DNA from: a bacterium
GTDB lineage: Bacteria > Vulcanimicrobiota > Xenobia > Xenobiales > JADMJV01
Length of the DNA stretch: 35,202 nucleotides
Direction of reading: 5' to 3'
Assembly: GCA_030149525.1 (NCBI GenBank)
Contig: JASBRJ010000354.1
Coordinates: 1 to 35,202, forward strand
The notes below the pieces were generated by a model. It saw only the letters and a program-made list of their open reading frames with translations. It searched no databases and was not told where the DNA came from. The translations under genes and the position numbers were made by a program. Positions within the stretch are counted from its first letter, which is position 1. Every line of letters starts with the position of its first letter. Positions 16,609-23,721 of the stretch are shown here, piece by piece.

Positions 16609-17629
16609 TCTCCTGGAGGTGATCGATACCCATGCCGGTGGCGACGTGAGCCGAATTGTGGTCGCCGGCGTCAAAAAGCTTCCCGGAGACTCGCTCCTCG
16701 AACAGTTGGAGTATCTCAGAATCCAGGCCGACGGGCTGCGCCAACTCCTTCTCTATGAACCTTATGGTGATCCATACATGTGCGTAAACCTCATCCAACC
16801 CGCCTTTCATCCTGAAGCCCGAGTCGGATTTATCACCATGGAATCCATGGGCTACCCCTACTTTTCAGGTTCCAATACTCTCTGCACCGGAGCGACTCTT
16901 ATGGGTCTTCTAGGCGCCAAAAACTCTCTCACCCTGGAAACCCCCAACGGCTTGACCAAGGTGGAGGGAAGACAATTGGAGGATGAGAGTTGGGAAATGA
17001 CATGTCAGGGGTCACCGGCCTATGTCGTGGAGACGGACCTTGCCGTGGATTTGACCCGCTACGGTCGGGTTGCCTTCGACCTGGTCTATAGCGGAGCTCT
17101 GTACGCCGTCGTTCAAGCCGCCGATCACGGCTTTTTTTTGGAGAAAGCAGAAGAAGCGAGACTTGTGGACTTTGCCCGTGCTCTGATCACGTCGGCCCGC
17201 CCCATGACAGCGCATGAGCATCCCCACTTGGGCCTCGTCGCGCCGCTCCCCTTTGTCCACTTCGAGGGCCCCTTGGAAGAGAAAGAGGGTGACATGTATC
17301 AGAGCCGGACGGCTACCTTCGTCTTCCCGGACGTCATCTGTCGAAGTCCCACCGGAACGGGCACGGCGGCCAGGCTTGCTCTTCTCCACCGGCGAGGGCT
17401 TCGCCGAAAAGGTGAGGCCATCCTCACGGTATCCCCCCGAGGCAACACCTTCCTGGGCCGAATTGTGGAAGAAACCGAAGTGGGCTCCTACAAGGCTATT
17501 CGCTGCACGACCACGGGTCGAGTCTTTACTCTCAGTCGAGCCCGGATTCAGGTCAATCCGCAAGACTGGTCCATACCACAATACGGACTCCTGGAGCTTC
17601 TGGAAGAGGGGCGCCGATTCGTGCCTTGA
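16598..17629 (+). CDS. Proline racemase / hydroxyproline epimerase-dehydratase superfamily protein with altered active site
   Basis: About 343 residues with the two-domain diaminopimelate-epimerase-like fold of the superfamily (IDTHAGGDVSRIV, YGDPYMCVNLI, RVGFITMESMGYPYFSG). Proline racemases and 4-hydroxyproline epimerases use two Cys, in MCGH and DRSPCGTGT. Here the first position is Ser (FSGSN, Ser near 90) and the second is Thr (CRSPTGTGT, Thr near 252). Cys/Thr pairs are known in trans-3-hydroxyproline dehydratases. The Ser/Thr pair seen here leaves no catalytic Cys, so the reaction may be a dehydration or something else. Pairing with a dehydrogenase suggests a small catabolic unit. The start ATG sits inside the dehydrogenase tail. 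Confidence 0.85.
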   Translation: MPPSLLEVIDTHAGGDVSRIVVAGVKKLPGDSLLEQLEYLRIQADGLRQLLLYEPYGDPYMCVNLIQPAFHPEARVGFITMESMGYPYFSGSNTLCTGATLMGLLGAKNSLTLETPNGLTKVEGRQLEDESWEMTCQGSPAYVVETDLAVDLTRYGRVAFDLVYSGALYAVVQAADHGFFLEKAEEARLVDFARALITSARPMTAHEHPHLGLVAPLPFVHFEGPLEEKEGDMYQSRTATFVFPDVICRSPTGTGTAARLALLHRRGLRRKGEAILTVSPRGNTFLGRIVEETEVGSYKAIRCTTTGRVFTLSRARIQVNPQDWSIPQYGLLELLEEGRRFVP

Positions 17630-17642
17630 CCGAAAACGCAAA

Positions 17643-17680
17643 GAGTCCGGCCCCTCGAAGTAAAACGAGAACCCGGACTC
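17643..17680. terminator. Long stem-loop between convergent genes
   Basis: GAGTCCGG (17643-17650) pairs with CCGGACTC (17673-17680), with a nested CTCG/CGAG stem inside. It sits between the converging racemase-family and LysM-like genes. On the minus strand it is followed by TTTGCGTTTT, so it may terminate the LysM-like gene; there is no T-run on the plus side. Confidence 0.5.
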
Positions 17681-17708
17681 AGTATTCCGTCGGGAAGTTG
17701 GAAGACCA

Positions 17709-18926
17709 CTAATTATTGATCCGGCGATAGCCTCGTCGGGTCAATCTATAGTTGGGATCTTCGGAGCGGGGAATATCGGGAGTGGCGCTGCGGAAGAAGT
17801 TGTCTACCGATTCACCGGCACGCTCTACCCAGGTGTCGTCGGTGTCGCCTGCAGAAGAGTAGATCTGGCGGACTTCACCGTTGTTACCGGCAGCCAGGAC
17901 AGACGTCTCGCCTTCCTTACCACGTTGGACCGTCACGCCTTCGGCGTCTCCGAAAACCTGTGGTTGCTGGGGCTCGCTGCTTCCGAAACCGAAGAACTCG
18001 GCGATTCCTCGTCCGGCATTTTCGAAGAATCCGTCATTGGACTTCTCGGAGAGATCGACGGCCGATGTGACGTCGCCTGAGCCGGGAGTGGTTCCCGGAT
18101 TGACCACCACCAGTTTGTCGTCGTGGACCATTCCGTAAAGATTCTTGTTGTCGTCACCGTCGGTGATAGAGACATCGGAACCGTTCTTTCCGACGGCCTG
18201 ATCTTGAACCGTCAGGGCGGAACCGTCGGCGTTACGACCCATGGTCACAGTTTCAACGCCATCGGCGGTTTCTTCGCTGGCCGAGACGATCTTACCGCCC
18301 GGTCCTGCAGCCATTTCCGTGGTCATGTTGGTGTCGGGGTTGGCGTGGTTGCGACTTTCAACGCGAGCTGCTACCGAACCGTCTTCGCCGTTGGCAACGG
18401 TAGTCTTTGTGGAGAGGCGCTCACCTTCGTTTCTCACCGTGGTGGTGCCGGTTTCTCCAGGAGCGATGTCGTCGGAGGAGAGACTTGCCGACTGAGGAGC
18501 TTGCTGTTCGGCAGGCTTCTCTTTGGTGGGAATCTTCAAATTTTGGTCGGGATGGATCAGGTTCGGGTCTCTTAGGTTGTTGGCGGCAGACACACGATCC
18601 AGGAGCGATTTGCCGTCGTCACCTTTGCCGTAAATCTCTTCCGATGTGTAGCCCTGGCTCTTGAGAATGCCGTCCAGGGTGCTCTTCGAGTTGTTACCGG
18701 GACTCCAGGGTTCCACTTTGACCGAAGTGACTCCGGCGGCAACACCTTCGTAAGGATTGGCGGAGGGAGCGGACTGAGCGGCGCTTGACAGACTTGAAGC
18801 ATCGGACGATACGCTCGGAGGGGCGGCCGTGGTGGTTGTTTGGGCCGGCCTTGGCGGCGGTGCTTGAGCGGCTCTGTTAAGAGTTGCCGGGGCGGTCTGA
18901 CGCTGTGATATTGCTGCTGCTGACAT
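17709..18926 (-). CDS. LysM-like protein with disordered N-terminus
   Basis: 405 residues. The first 60 are Ala/Pro/Ser/Gln-rich without a hydrophobic signal peptide. A LysM-like module lies near residues 70-135: KVEPWSPGNN, an insertion, then VSAANNLRDPNLIHPDQNLKIP, which ends like a classic LysM repeat. LysM modules bind peptidoglycan or chitin. The remainder is hydrophilic with Asp/Gly/Asn-rich beta-like segments (MGRNADGSALTV) and an Arg-rich C-terminus. Its function is unknown; a cell-surface or peptidoglycan-associated role would require non-Sec export. AGGAGT about 10 nt before the ATG supports the start. The first residues resemble in composition those of the two glycine-rich proteins of this window. 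Confidence 0.72.
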   Translation of the reverse strand: MSAAAISQRQTAPATLNRAAQAPPPRPAQTTTTAAPPSVSSDASSLSSAAQSAPSANPYEGVAAGVTSVKVEPWSPGNNSKSTLDGILKSQGYTSEEIYGKGDDGKSLLDRVSAANNLRDPNLIHPDQNLKIPTKEKPAEQQAPQSASLSSDDIAPGETGTTTVRNEGERLSTKTTVANGEDGSVAARVESRNHANPDTNMTTEMAAGPGGKIVSASEETADGVETVTMGRNADGSALTVQDQAVGKNGSDVSITDGDDNKNLYGMVHDDKLVVVNPGTTPGSGDVTSAVDLSEKSNDGFFENAGRGIAEFFGFGSSEPQQPQVFGDAEGVTVQRGKEGETSVLAAGNNGEVRQIYSSAGDTDDTWVERAGESVDNFFRSATPDIPRSEDPNYRLTRRGYRRINN

Positions 18927-18988
18927 GTTTTCTGAACTCCTGGCCCTAAGCTTATCGCGTTCGAACCTCTAAAATGTGAATATTTGTG

Positions 18989-19024
18989 AGGTGAAACTTA
19001 CATTTTTGTAAAGTGAAGTTAACA
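18989..19024. promoter_or_regulatory. Imperfect direct repeats two helical turns apart
   Basis: AGGTGAAACTTACA at 18989 and AAGTGAAGTTAACA at 19011 agree at 10 of 14 positions and are spaced 22 bp start to start. They lie in the AT-rich region between the divergent LysM-like gene and the TIGR02206 gene. Such spacing suits a regulator binding as two dimers on one face of the DNA. No known box matches. Confidence 0.3.
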
Positions 19025-19075
19025 AAATGAAAACATCTCCCCAATCCGTTCCAGTTGGATTCCAGAAGGCAAATC

Positions 19076-19786
19076 ATGGCACGTCGGCCAAACCTACCGC
19101 AGGTGGAACCCTTTCAACTCTTCGGAATACACCATCTGGCAGCGCTCCTTCTCGTAGCGCTTGCTTCGGCCACCTGTTTTGCTCTGGGTAGAAGCCACTG
19201 GAGCGACCATTTCAATAAGGCGGGAATGGCCATCTTTCTTTTCTGGGCGATTGCCCTGTGGTCTCTGAAACTTCGAGACGGACTCGACTGGGATCTCGAC
19301 CTGCCCCTGGCTCTTTGCGACGTAGTGTTCATTATCGGATTTGTCTGCTTCTTATCGCCCTCAACACTTCTTTTGACCTATCTTACCTATTGGGGATTGG
19401 GAGGTACACTTCAAGCCCTGATAACTCCCGATGTCAAAACGGCCTTCCCCAGTGCCGAGTTCACTATCTTTTTTCTCGGTCATTCCACCATCGTTTTCGC
19501 CGTTTTTTTCCTCCTGGGGCGCAACTCGCCTCAAGATCTCACCGGCTGGAAGGGAGTCAAGAACAGTTTCTCCGGGCTTCTGGTCTACACCCTGATTGTC
19601 GGGCTTATCGACCTCGCCTTCGGGGTCAACTATGGCTATCTCCTGAGAAAACCCGAAGGGGCTTCTCTGCTGGATTACCTCGGACCGTGGCCGGTCTACG
19701 TCTTGGCTGGTCTGGGAATCGCTCTCATCATTTTCAGCCTGCTATCGGTAGCTCTCAAATTCTTGCCGGAGGAGCGGGAGGCTTGA
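19076..19786 (+). CDS. TIGR02206/YwaF family integral membrane protein
   Basis: About 236 residues with six or seven membrane helices. The pattern matches the TIGR02206/YwaF family: an N-terminal LFGIHHLAALLLVAL, the mid-protein FFLGHSTIVFAV with its conserved His, and GVNYGYLLRKP before the last helices. No function is established for the family. AAGG 7 nt before the ATG at 19076 makes this a better start than the in-frame TTG at 19055. Its stop codon overlaps the next gene's TTG start (TTGA), so the two are translationally coupled. Confidence 0.82.
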   Translation: MARRPNLPQVEPFQLFGIHHLAALLLVALASATCFALGRSHWSDHFNKAGMAIFLFWAIALWSLKLRDGLDWDLDLPLALCDVVFIIGFVCFLSPSTLLLTYLTYWGLGGTLQALITPDVKTAFPSAEFTIFFLGHSTIVFAVFFLLGRNSPQDLTGWKGVKNSFSGLLVYTLIVGLIDLAFGVNYGYLLRKPEGASLLDYLGPWPVYVLAGLGIALIIFSLLSVALKFLPEEREA

Positions 19787-21201
19787 GCGAGAGAACATCT
19801 CGGGAACTCGACGGCTATCTCGATCGAATGAGAGAGTCCGGCGACTTCGACTCTCAAGGATTTTTTACAGTGGCGGGACTGCGCGCGGTGGGAAAACTGG
19901 CTCGATTCTTGCTGGAGAAAGAGTCCGACTGGGTGCTCAAGTTCGTCCAGTGTGCCTGCGCGGCAGACTGTCCCGAGCTTCGAATCAAACAGACCCGAGT
20001 GGCAACCCAATTTCATTTCACCCTACCCTACGCGGTCCAACTCACAGACTTTGAACGGAGCCTGATTCAAGCGAAAAACACCACGGAGCAGCCGGGATTG
20101 GAAGATTTGACGGCGGCCTTGAGAGCGGTCGGTTTGGGCCAGAAACGGAACTGGGTGGCCAAGCTGAACACCCCCTCGAAGGAAACGCTCATAAGCTGCA
20201 GCGAGGGCAAGGTTTCCGCCGAGCAGACGCAAAGCGAGAGCGATCATGGTCCGGGAACGATGATCACTGTGGGCGTCTCCTACCCTCGGGGTCAGAGCGG
20301 TAAGGTGGCCGGTCTCATCCGCTTTGGCGAAGCCGTCCAAAGTGAGCACGAAACTCTCCGCGAACGGGCCCGCTGTTGCCCCATCCCACTCTACATGGAC
20401 GGCGTTCGTTTAGACGATCTCACAACCGACACACTTCGAATCGGCCTGGAGAACAAATCGTTTCTCGGGATCTCCGGCACTCCGGACAGCGGTCCTTCCG
20501 CTCTGCGAGTACCCGAAGGCATCTTGAGAGTGGAGAGCTTTCAAATCGAGGATCGCTTCGCCGACCCTGCTCCGTTTTACGCCCCTCACATCGAGCCTCG
20601 TAGCTCAGTGACTTCTCTTCAATGCTGGTATTTCAACTTCACCACTTCCAGAGAGAATCTGCATAAAAGCGGATTCTTCTTCCAAGCGGTCCCCACTCCG
20701 TCGAGAGTTTTCTTGATCAGACGCGGAGTTGTGGTGGGCTGTCGCTATTTTGGTTTGCGTCACCCCATCAGCGTCGACATCTATCTCAGGGCGGACAATT
20801 TGAAGTCCGACCTGACGGGATTGAGAGTGGATATCACCGACACAGAAATGCAGATAGCCGGTGACGAAATTCTTGGCTCGGGCGAATTCCTGCAAGGTCT
20901 CTCGCAAGTTCTCCGCAACCATAATCCGCGCCCCCTCAAGCAGCAGATGTTGCTCTATGGAAGCCTGGGAGCTCTCGGTTTAATGTCGCCGTTCTTCGCC
21001 TTGAAGGCCGTTGCCGGCACGGTTTCCACTTTGATGCTTGCAAACTCGGCCCGAAATCACCGCAAGGTGGTATCCGAATGCGTCCGCCAGTTGGAGGATT
21101 TCCGAGCTTGGCTTTCCACCAAGCGTCCATCGGCTAGCTCTGCAGACCCATCTCCGAACGCTCATCTTCCGTCAGAAGCTCCGAATACTTTTGAAAAATA
21201 A
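19783..21201 (+). CDS. Unrecognised 472-residue protein, possibly a degenerate GHKL-ATPase relative
   Basis: The TTG start at 19783 overlaps the previous stop (TTGA) and is preceded by GGAGGAG about 8 nt away. Earlier in-frame codons lie inside the TIGR02206 gene and are not used. Near residues 35-60, SDWVLKFVQCACAADCPEL resembles the first helix of a family of Hsp90-like ATPase-domain proteins in planctomycetes and deltaproteobacteria. Near 200, RERARCCPIPLYMDG resembles another block of it. I recall that family rather than having compared it. No intact ATP-binding motif is seen. Two adjacent hydrophobic segments near 385-425 anchor the C-terminus, followed by a short polar tail. The gene's tail overlaps the convergent PilZ gene by 68 nt. 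Confidence 0.6.
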   Translation: MSERTSRELDGYLDRMRESGDFDSQGFFTVAGLRAVGKLARFLLEKESDWVLKFVQCACAADCPELRIKQTRVATQFHFTLPYAVQLTDFERSLIQAKNTTEQPGLEDLTAALRAVGLGQKRNWVAKLNTPSKETLISCSEGKVSAEQTQSESDHGPGTMITVGVSYPRGQSGKVAGLIRFGEAVQSEHETLRERARCCPIPLYMDGVRLDDLTTDTLRIGLENKSFLGISGTPDSGPSALRVPEGILRVESFQIEDRFADPAPFYAPHIEPRSSVTSLQCWYFNFTTSRENLHKSGFFFQAVPTPSRVFLIRRGVVVGCRYFGLRHPISVDIYLRADNLKSDLTGLRVDITDTEMQIAGDEILGSGEFLQGLSQVLRNHNPRPLKQQMLLYGSLGALGLMSPFFALKAVAGTVSTLMLANSARNHRKVVSECVRQLEDFRAWLSTKRPSASSADPSPNAHLPSEAPNTFEK

Positions 21202-21565
21202 TACTCAGGACAGACATAAGACCCGCCTCGGAATTGAGTTCGTCCAAGAGCCCTTCGGCATCTTTGGAATTGTACATGATGAGCTTGGTGAGATGGCTCA
21301 GCTCGTCGGGCTCTGCGTGAACGACAGTGACGGCCACATCCGAGCCTTGGGCCCTCACAATTTCTACTTCAAACGTTGCCATGGCGTCGCCCAGGAACAG
21401 GTAAAACTGGCCGCGGTCTCCGGGCTGAAGAGCCGCATCGTCGCCAAGCTCCAAAAGGAGTCCATTAACGCTTGCGTCTCTGAGACTAGCGGGAAAACTC
21501 TTCTCCTTGACTTCCAGCTCTCCGCGAAACCTTAATTTTATGCGAGAAAATACACGTCGATTCAT
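21134..21565 (-). CDS. PilZ domain protein, adjacent to pilC
   Basis: 143 residues. The N-terminal 100 form a PilZ domain with RVFSR (RxxxR, residues 4-8) and DASVNG (DxSxxG, near 28), the two c-di-GMP-contacting motifs. A helical tail of about 45 residues follows. A PilZ gene divergent from pilC suggests c-di-GMP control of pilus biogenesis, by analogy with PilZ-type proteins of other type IV pilus systems. AAGGTGG 8 nt before the ATG at 21565 supports this start. An in-frame open stretch continues upstream to 21904 but lacks any recognisable protein. Confidence 0.85.
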   Translation of the reverse strand: MNRRVFSRIKLRFRGELEVKEKSFPASLRDASVNGLLLELGDDAALQPGDRGQFYLFLGDAMATFEVEIVRAQGSDVAVTVVHAEPDELSHLTKLIMYNSKDAEGLLDELNSEAGLMSVLSIIFQKYSELLTEDERSEMGLQS

Positions 21566-21628
21566 CGAGATACCACCTTTCATTAGGAAAGTCCCAAGCA
21601 CACTATCGGCAAGGCCTGCAAAAAGATA

Positions 21629-21772
21629 AGGTCGGGAAATGATGACCTGTTCATATTTGAGCAAAATACCACCCCTTCCATCCATCCTGATTCCACCTGG
21701 TTTCCGCCTTCCGGTCTTAGCGTAATGAGACAGGGATGTCCTTCGCTTTGCCCAACAAACAAGGAGTGGATA
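21629..21772 (-). promoter_or_regulatory. Candidate structured 5' leader of the PilZ gene (possible riboswitch)
   Basis: The 269-bp divergent region 21566-21834 has no plausible gene. On the minus strand it contains GGGCAAAGC, a GACA-UCCC-UGUC hairpin, ACGCUAAG and CCGG in that order. This is loosely reminiscent of the c-di-GMP-I (GEMM) aptamer layout (GGGCAAAC, hairpin, ACGCAAAGC), but with several deviations. About 75 nt further on, AGGUC-N10-GACCU (21629-21648) is followed by UAUCUUUUU, a weak terminator-like element before the PilZ start. This would be a fitting expression platform, but the aptamer match is poor. Confidence 0.3.
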
Positions 21773-21834
21773 TTGCTGTATTTCCCTGTGAAAGCGTTCA
21801 CTGGGATCGATCACGATACTGAGGCGCCCAAGGT

Positions 21835-22959
21835 ATGGCCAAGAGCTACATAGCTCGTCAGAGCGAACTCCAGATGGAGCGCTCGATGGAAAAAGAGAAA
21901 GCAAAAAAACTGCGGGTTCCGGCCAAGGTTTTGGTCGTCTTCGTTCGACAGCTGTCCATCATGTTCAAAAGCGGAATTCCCGCTGTTGAGGCCCTGGACA
22001 CCCTGAGCAATCAGCCCGAATCGGAAGTTCTGGGTCAAGTTGTCGCTCGACTGTCCAAACTGATCGGCGAAGGTCATCGCCTCTCCAACGCCATGAGCTA
22101 CTTCCCCGGCATCTTCGATCAGGTCTTTGTCTCCATGGTAGCTATCGGAGAAGAGAGCGGACAACTCGACGTTTCGCTTGAGCGCCTGGCTCGATGGAAG
22201 GAACGCGACTTTGAGTTGGTGCGGATGGTGAAGGGAGCCCTCAGCTATCCTCTCTTCATCCTCGCCCTGACTCTGGTTCTCACCTTTTTCCTCTTCTATG
22301 CGGTCATGCCCAATTTTGTCAGCATCTTCGAAGAGATGAAAGTCCCCCTTCCCCTGCCCACCAAGATCACCATGGCTATAACGGATGCTTCTCAGAATCC
22401 CGGGACCTGGCTCATTATCACCGCCGTAGGAGTGGCTATCTATGGCGTCATTCGAGAACAGTGGAAGACGGAGCAGGGCCGCATTCGAATGTTCACTTTC
22501 CTTCATGAGGTTCCGTTAGCCGGTCGATTAATTCGTCTGACCACCGTGTCCCGCTTTGCCGGCGCCATTGAGACACTCTTGGAGTCGGGACTGGGATTGC
22601 AGAAGACTCTCCGGTTGGGTGGTTTGAGTTCGGGGAGCCCCATCGTGAAAAAAGCCTCGGAAGATTTGGTGCAGCGGGTCAGCGACGGTGAACCCCTCTC
22701 CGACTACGTCATGATGAGAGTCGATCTCTTTCCCATGGCGTTCGCTCAGTACGTGGCCACCGGCGAAGAGACCTCACAGGTTTCAAAGATGATGGGGGAA
22801 GCTTCCAGACTCCTGGACGACGAAGTGACCTACAAGGTGGAGACTCTAAGCGCCACTCTGGAGCCTTTCATGCTTGGACTAGTGGCTTTCATCGTTGGCT
22901 TTGTTTTAGTCTCTATTTTCATTCCTTTGTACAACCACATTGGAAACCTAGGAACCTAG
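21835..22959 (+). CDS. pilC: PilC/GspF-family inner-membrane platform protein of a type IV pilus
   Basis: 374 residues with two tandem T2SSF domains (about 28-150 and 225-350) and three membrane helices (about 130-158, 185-205 and 345-367). Hallmarks are VFVRQLSIMFKSGIPAVEAL, SYPLFILALTL and EETSQVSKMM. PilC is the platform that the extension and retraction ATPases turn to assemble pilin. Typical PilC/GspF proteins have about 60 residues of a small N-terminal domain before the first T2SSF motif; here only about 30 mostly charged residues are present. A separate downstream gene (22999-23640) encodes a protein beginning with what looks like that missing domain. GAGG lies about 10 nt before the ATG. 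Confidence 0.92.
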   Translation: MAKSYIARQSELQMERSMEKEKAKKLRVPAKVLVVFVRQLSIMFKSGIPAVEALDTLSNQPESEVLGQVVARLSKLIGEGHRLSNAMSYFPGIFDQVFVSMVAIGEESGQLDVSLERLARWKERDFELVRMVKGALSYPLFILALTLVLTFFLFYAVMPNFVSIFEEMKVPLPLPTKITMAITDASQNPGTWLIITAVGVAIYGVIREQWKTEQGRIRMFTFLHEVPLAGRLIRLTTVSRFAGAIETLLESGLGLQKTLRLGGLSSGSPIVKKASEDLVQRVSDGEPLSDYVMMRVDLFPMAFAQYVATGEETSQVSKMMGEASRLLDDEVTYKVETLSATLEPFMLGLVAFIVGFVLVSIFIPLYNHIGNLGT

Positions 22960-22998
22960 AAGCGTCAGACGGCCGTTTACGGGCCGGAGGGCAATTGT

Positions 22999-23640
22999 CT
23001 AGTCTTTGACTCGCTTGAGCTCGGCCTGATAGGAGTACTCTCCCTTGGCGGCCGAGGACACTAGCGAGCCCGCGTCTTCGGCCACAGGCTTCCCCCCGTC
23101 CAACAGCTTCACTTCCACCTGAGAAGGTGTCTGCACAGCTTCCAATTCAAAGTTTGCCGAGGTGGCTCCCTTTTCCGGTTTGGCGCTCAGCGTAACGGGG
23201 ATCTCGGGCAGGCGAAGGGTGACCAAGTCGTAACGATAGTCTGCCGGATCGTACTGCACGGAAATTTTGTAAAGTTTGAATTCCGGTTCCGGCGGTGCCG
23301 TTTCTTTAGGCCCTCCCAGACTCCCCACGATGAGCCAGACGAAGCCTATGACAGCCAAGACCAGCGCGGTTTCACGACGCAGCAATCGAGACTGAACAAA
23401 ACCCCAGAAACGCTCCAACGGCGTCTCTTCAAAGTCGATGATGGCGGCCCGTTGAGGAGTGGGTCGCCCTCGCTTGCGAGTTTCTTCGTGAACAATGAGG
23501 TCGGTCTTCTCGCTCAGAGAGATCACCTCGAAGCCCGCCTTCATAAGACGCTTGCGGGCCGCCTCTTCGTCGACCTCGGAAACGTTGCCCTTGCGAACAC
23601 GCCCATCCTGCGAGCGTACAATGAAAGCGAACTTAGCCAT
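22999..23640 (-). CDS. Membrane protein with a free-standing GspF/PilC N-terminal-like domain
   Basis: 213 residues. Residues 1-45 (KFAFIVRSQDGRVRKGNV, EEAARKRLMKAGFEVISLSE) match the small N-terminal domain that normally begins PilC/GspF proteins. A charged linker, one membrane helix (about 91-110) and a 100-residue extracytoplasmic beta-rich domain of unknown type follow. The protein may bind the assembly ATPase or complement the shortened PilC, which is inference. The ATG at 23640 precedes the conserved domain directly; an upstream in-frame start at 23688 is less likely. The gene converges with pilC and diverges from the minor prepilin operon, between the two. Confidence 0.72.
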   Translation of the reverse strand: MAKFAFIVRSQDGRVRKGNVSEVDEEAARKRLMKAGFEVISLSEKTDLIVHEETRKRGRPTPQRAAIIDFEETPLERFWGFVQSRLLRRETALVLAVIGFVWLIVGSLGGPKETAPPEPEFKLYKISVQYDPADYRYDLVTLRLPEIPVTLSAKPEKGATSANFELEAVQTPSQVEVKLLDGGKPVAEDAGSLVSSAAKGEYSYQAELKRVKD

Positions 23641-23709
23641 CACTGCCGCTTCTACGGAAGTTCCGAAAAATCTTGGCGGCTGCGGCATGCTTGTTCAGAG
23701 AGATTGTGT

Positions 23710-23715
23710 TAAACT
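23710..23715 (+). promoter_or_regulatory. -10 box placed for leaderless transcription of the minor prepilin operon
   Basis: TAAACT ends exactly 6 nt before the ATG at 23722, matching the spacing at 2045, 11825 and 34523. There is no ribosome binding site. The upstream TTGTTC (23691) is only 13 nt away, so the -35 box is unclear. Confidence 0.4.
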
Positions 23716-23721
23716 GTGGCT

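Noticed and set aside
17643-17680. CRISPR-like or attachment-site repeat
   Set aside because: It is a single stem-loop between convergent genes, with no repeated copies or integrase nearby.
18955-18975. GTTCGAACC, tRNA T-loop-like sequence
   Set aside because: No acceptor stem or other arms can be folded around it; it is part of an AT-rich promoter region.
19258-19782. 5' extension of the 472-residue protein's frame
   Set aside because: It lies within the TIGR02206 membrane protein gene in another frame; the strong ribosome binding site and TTGA overlap mark 19783 as the start.
21566-21904. Upstream extension of the second PilZ frame
   Set aside because: The frame is open but the translation shows no domain, runs into pilC, and the ribosome binding site supports 21565.
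22963-22990. Hairpin CGGCC/GGCCG after pilC as terminator
   Set aside because: The stem is short and no T-run follows on either strand.
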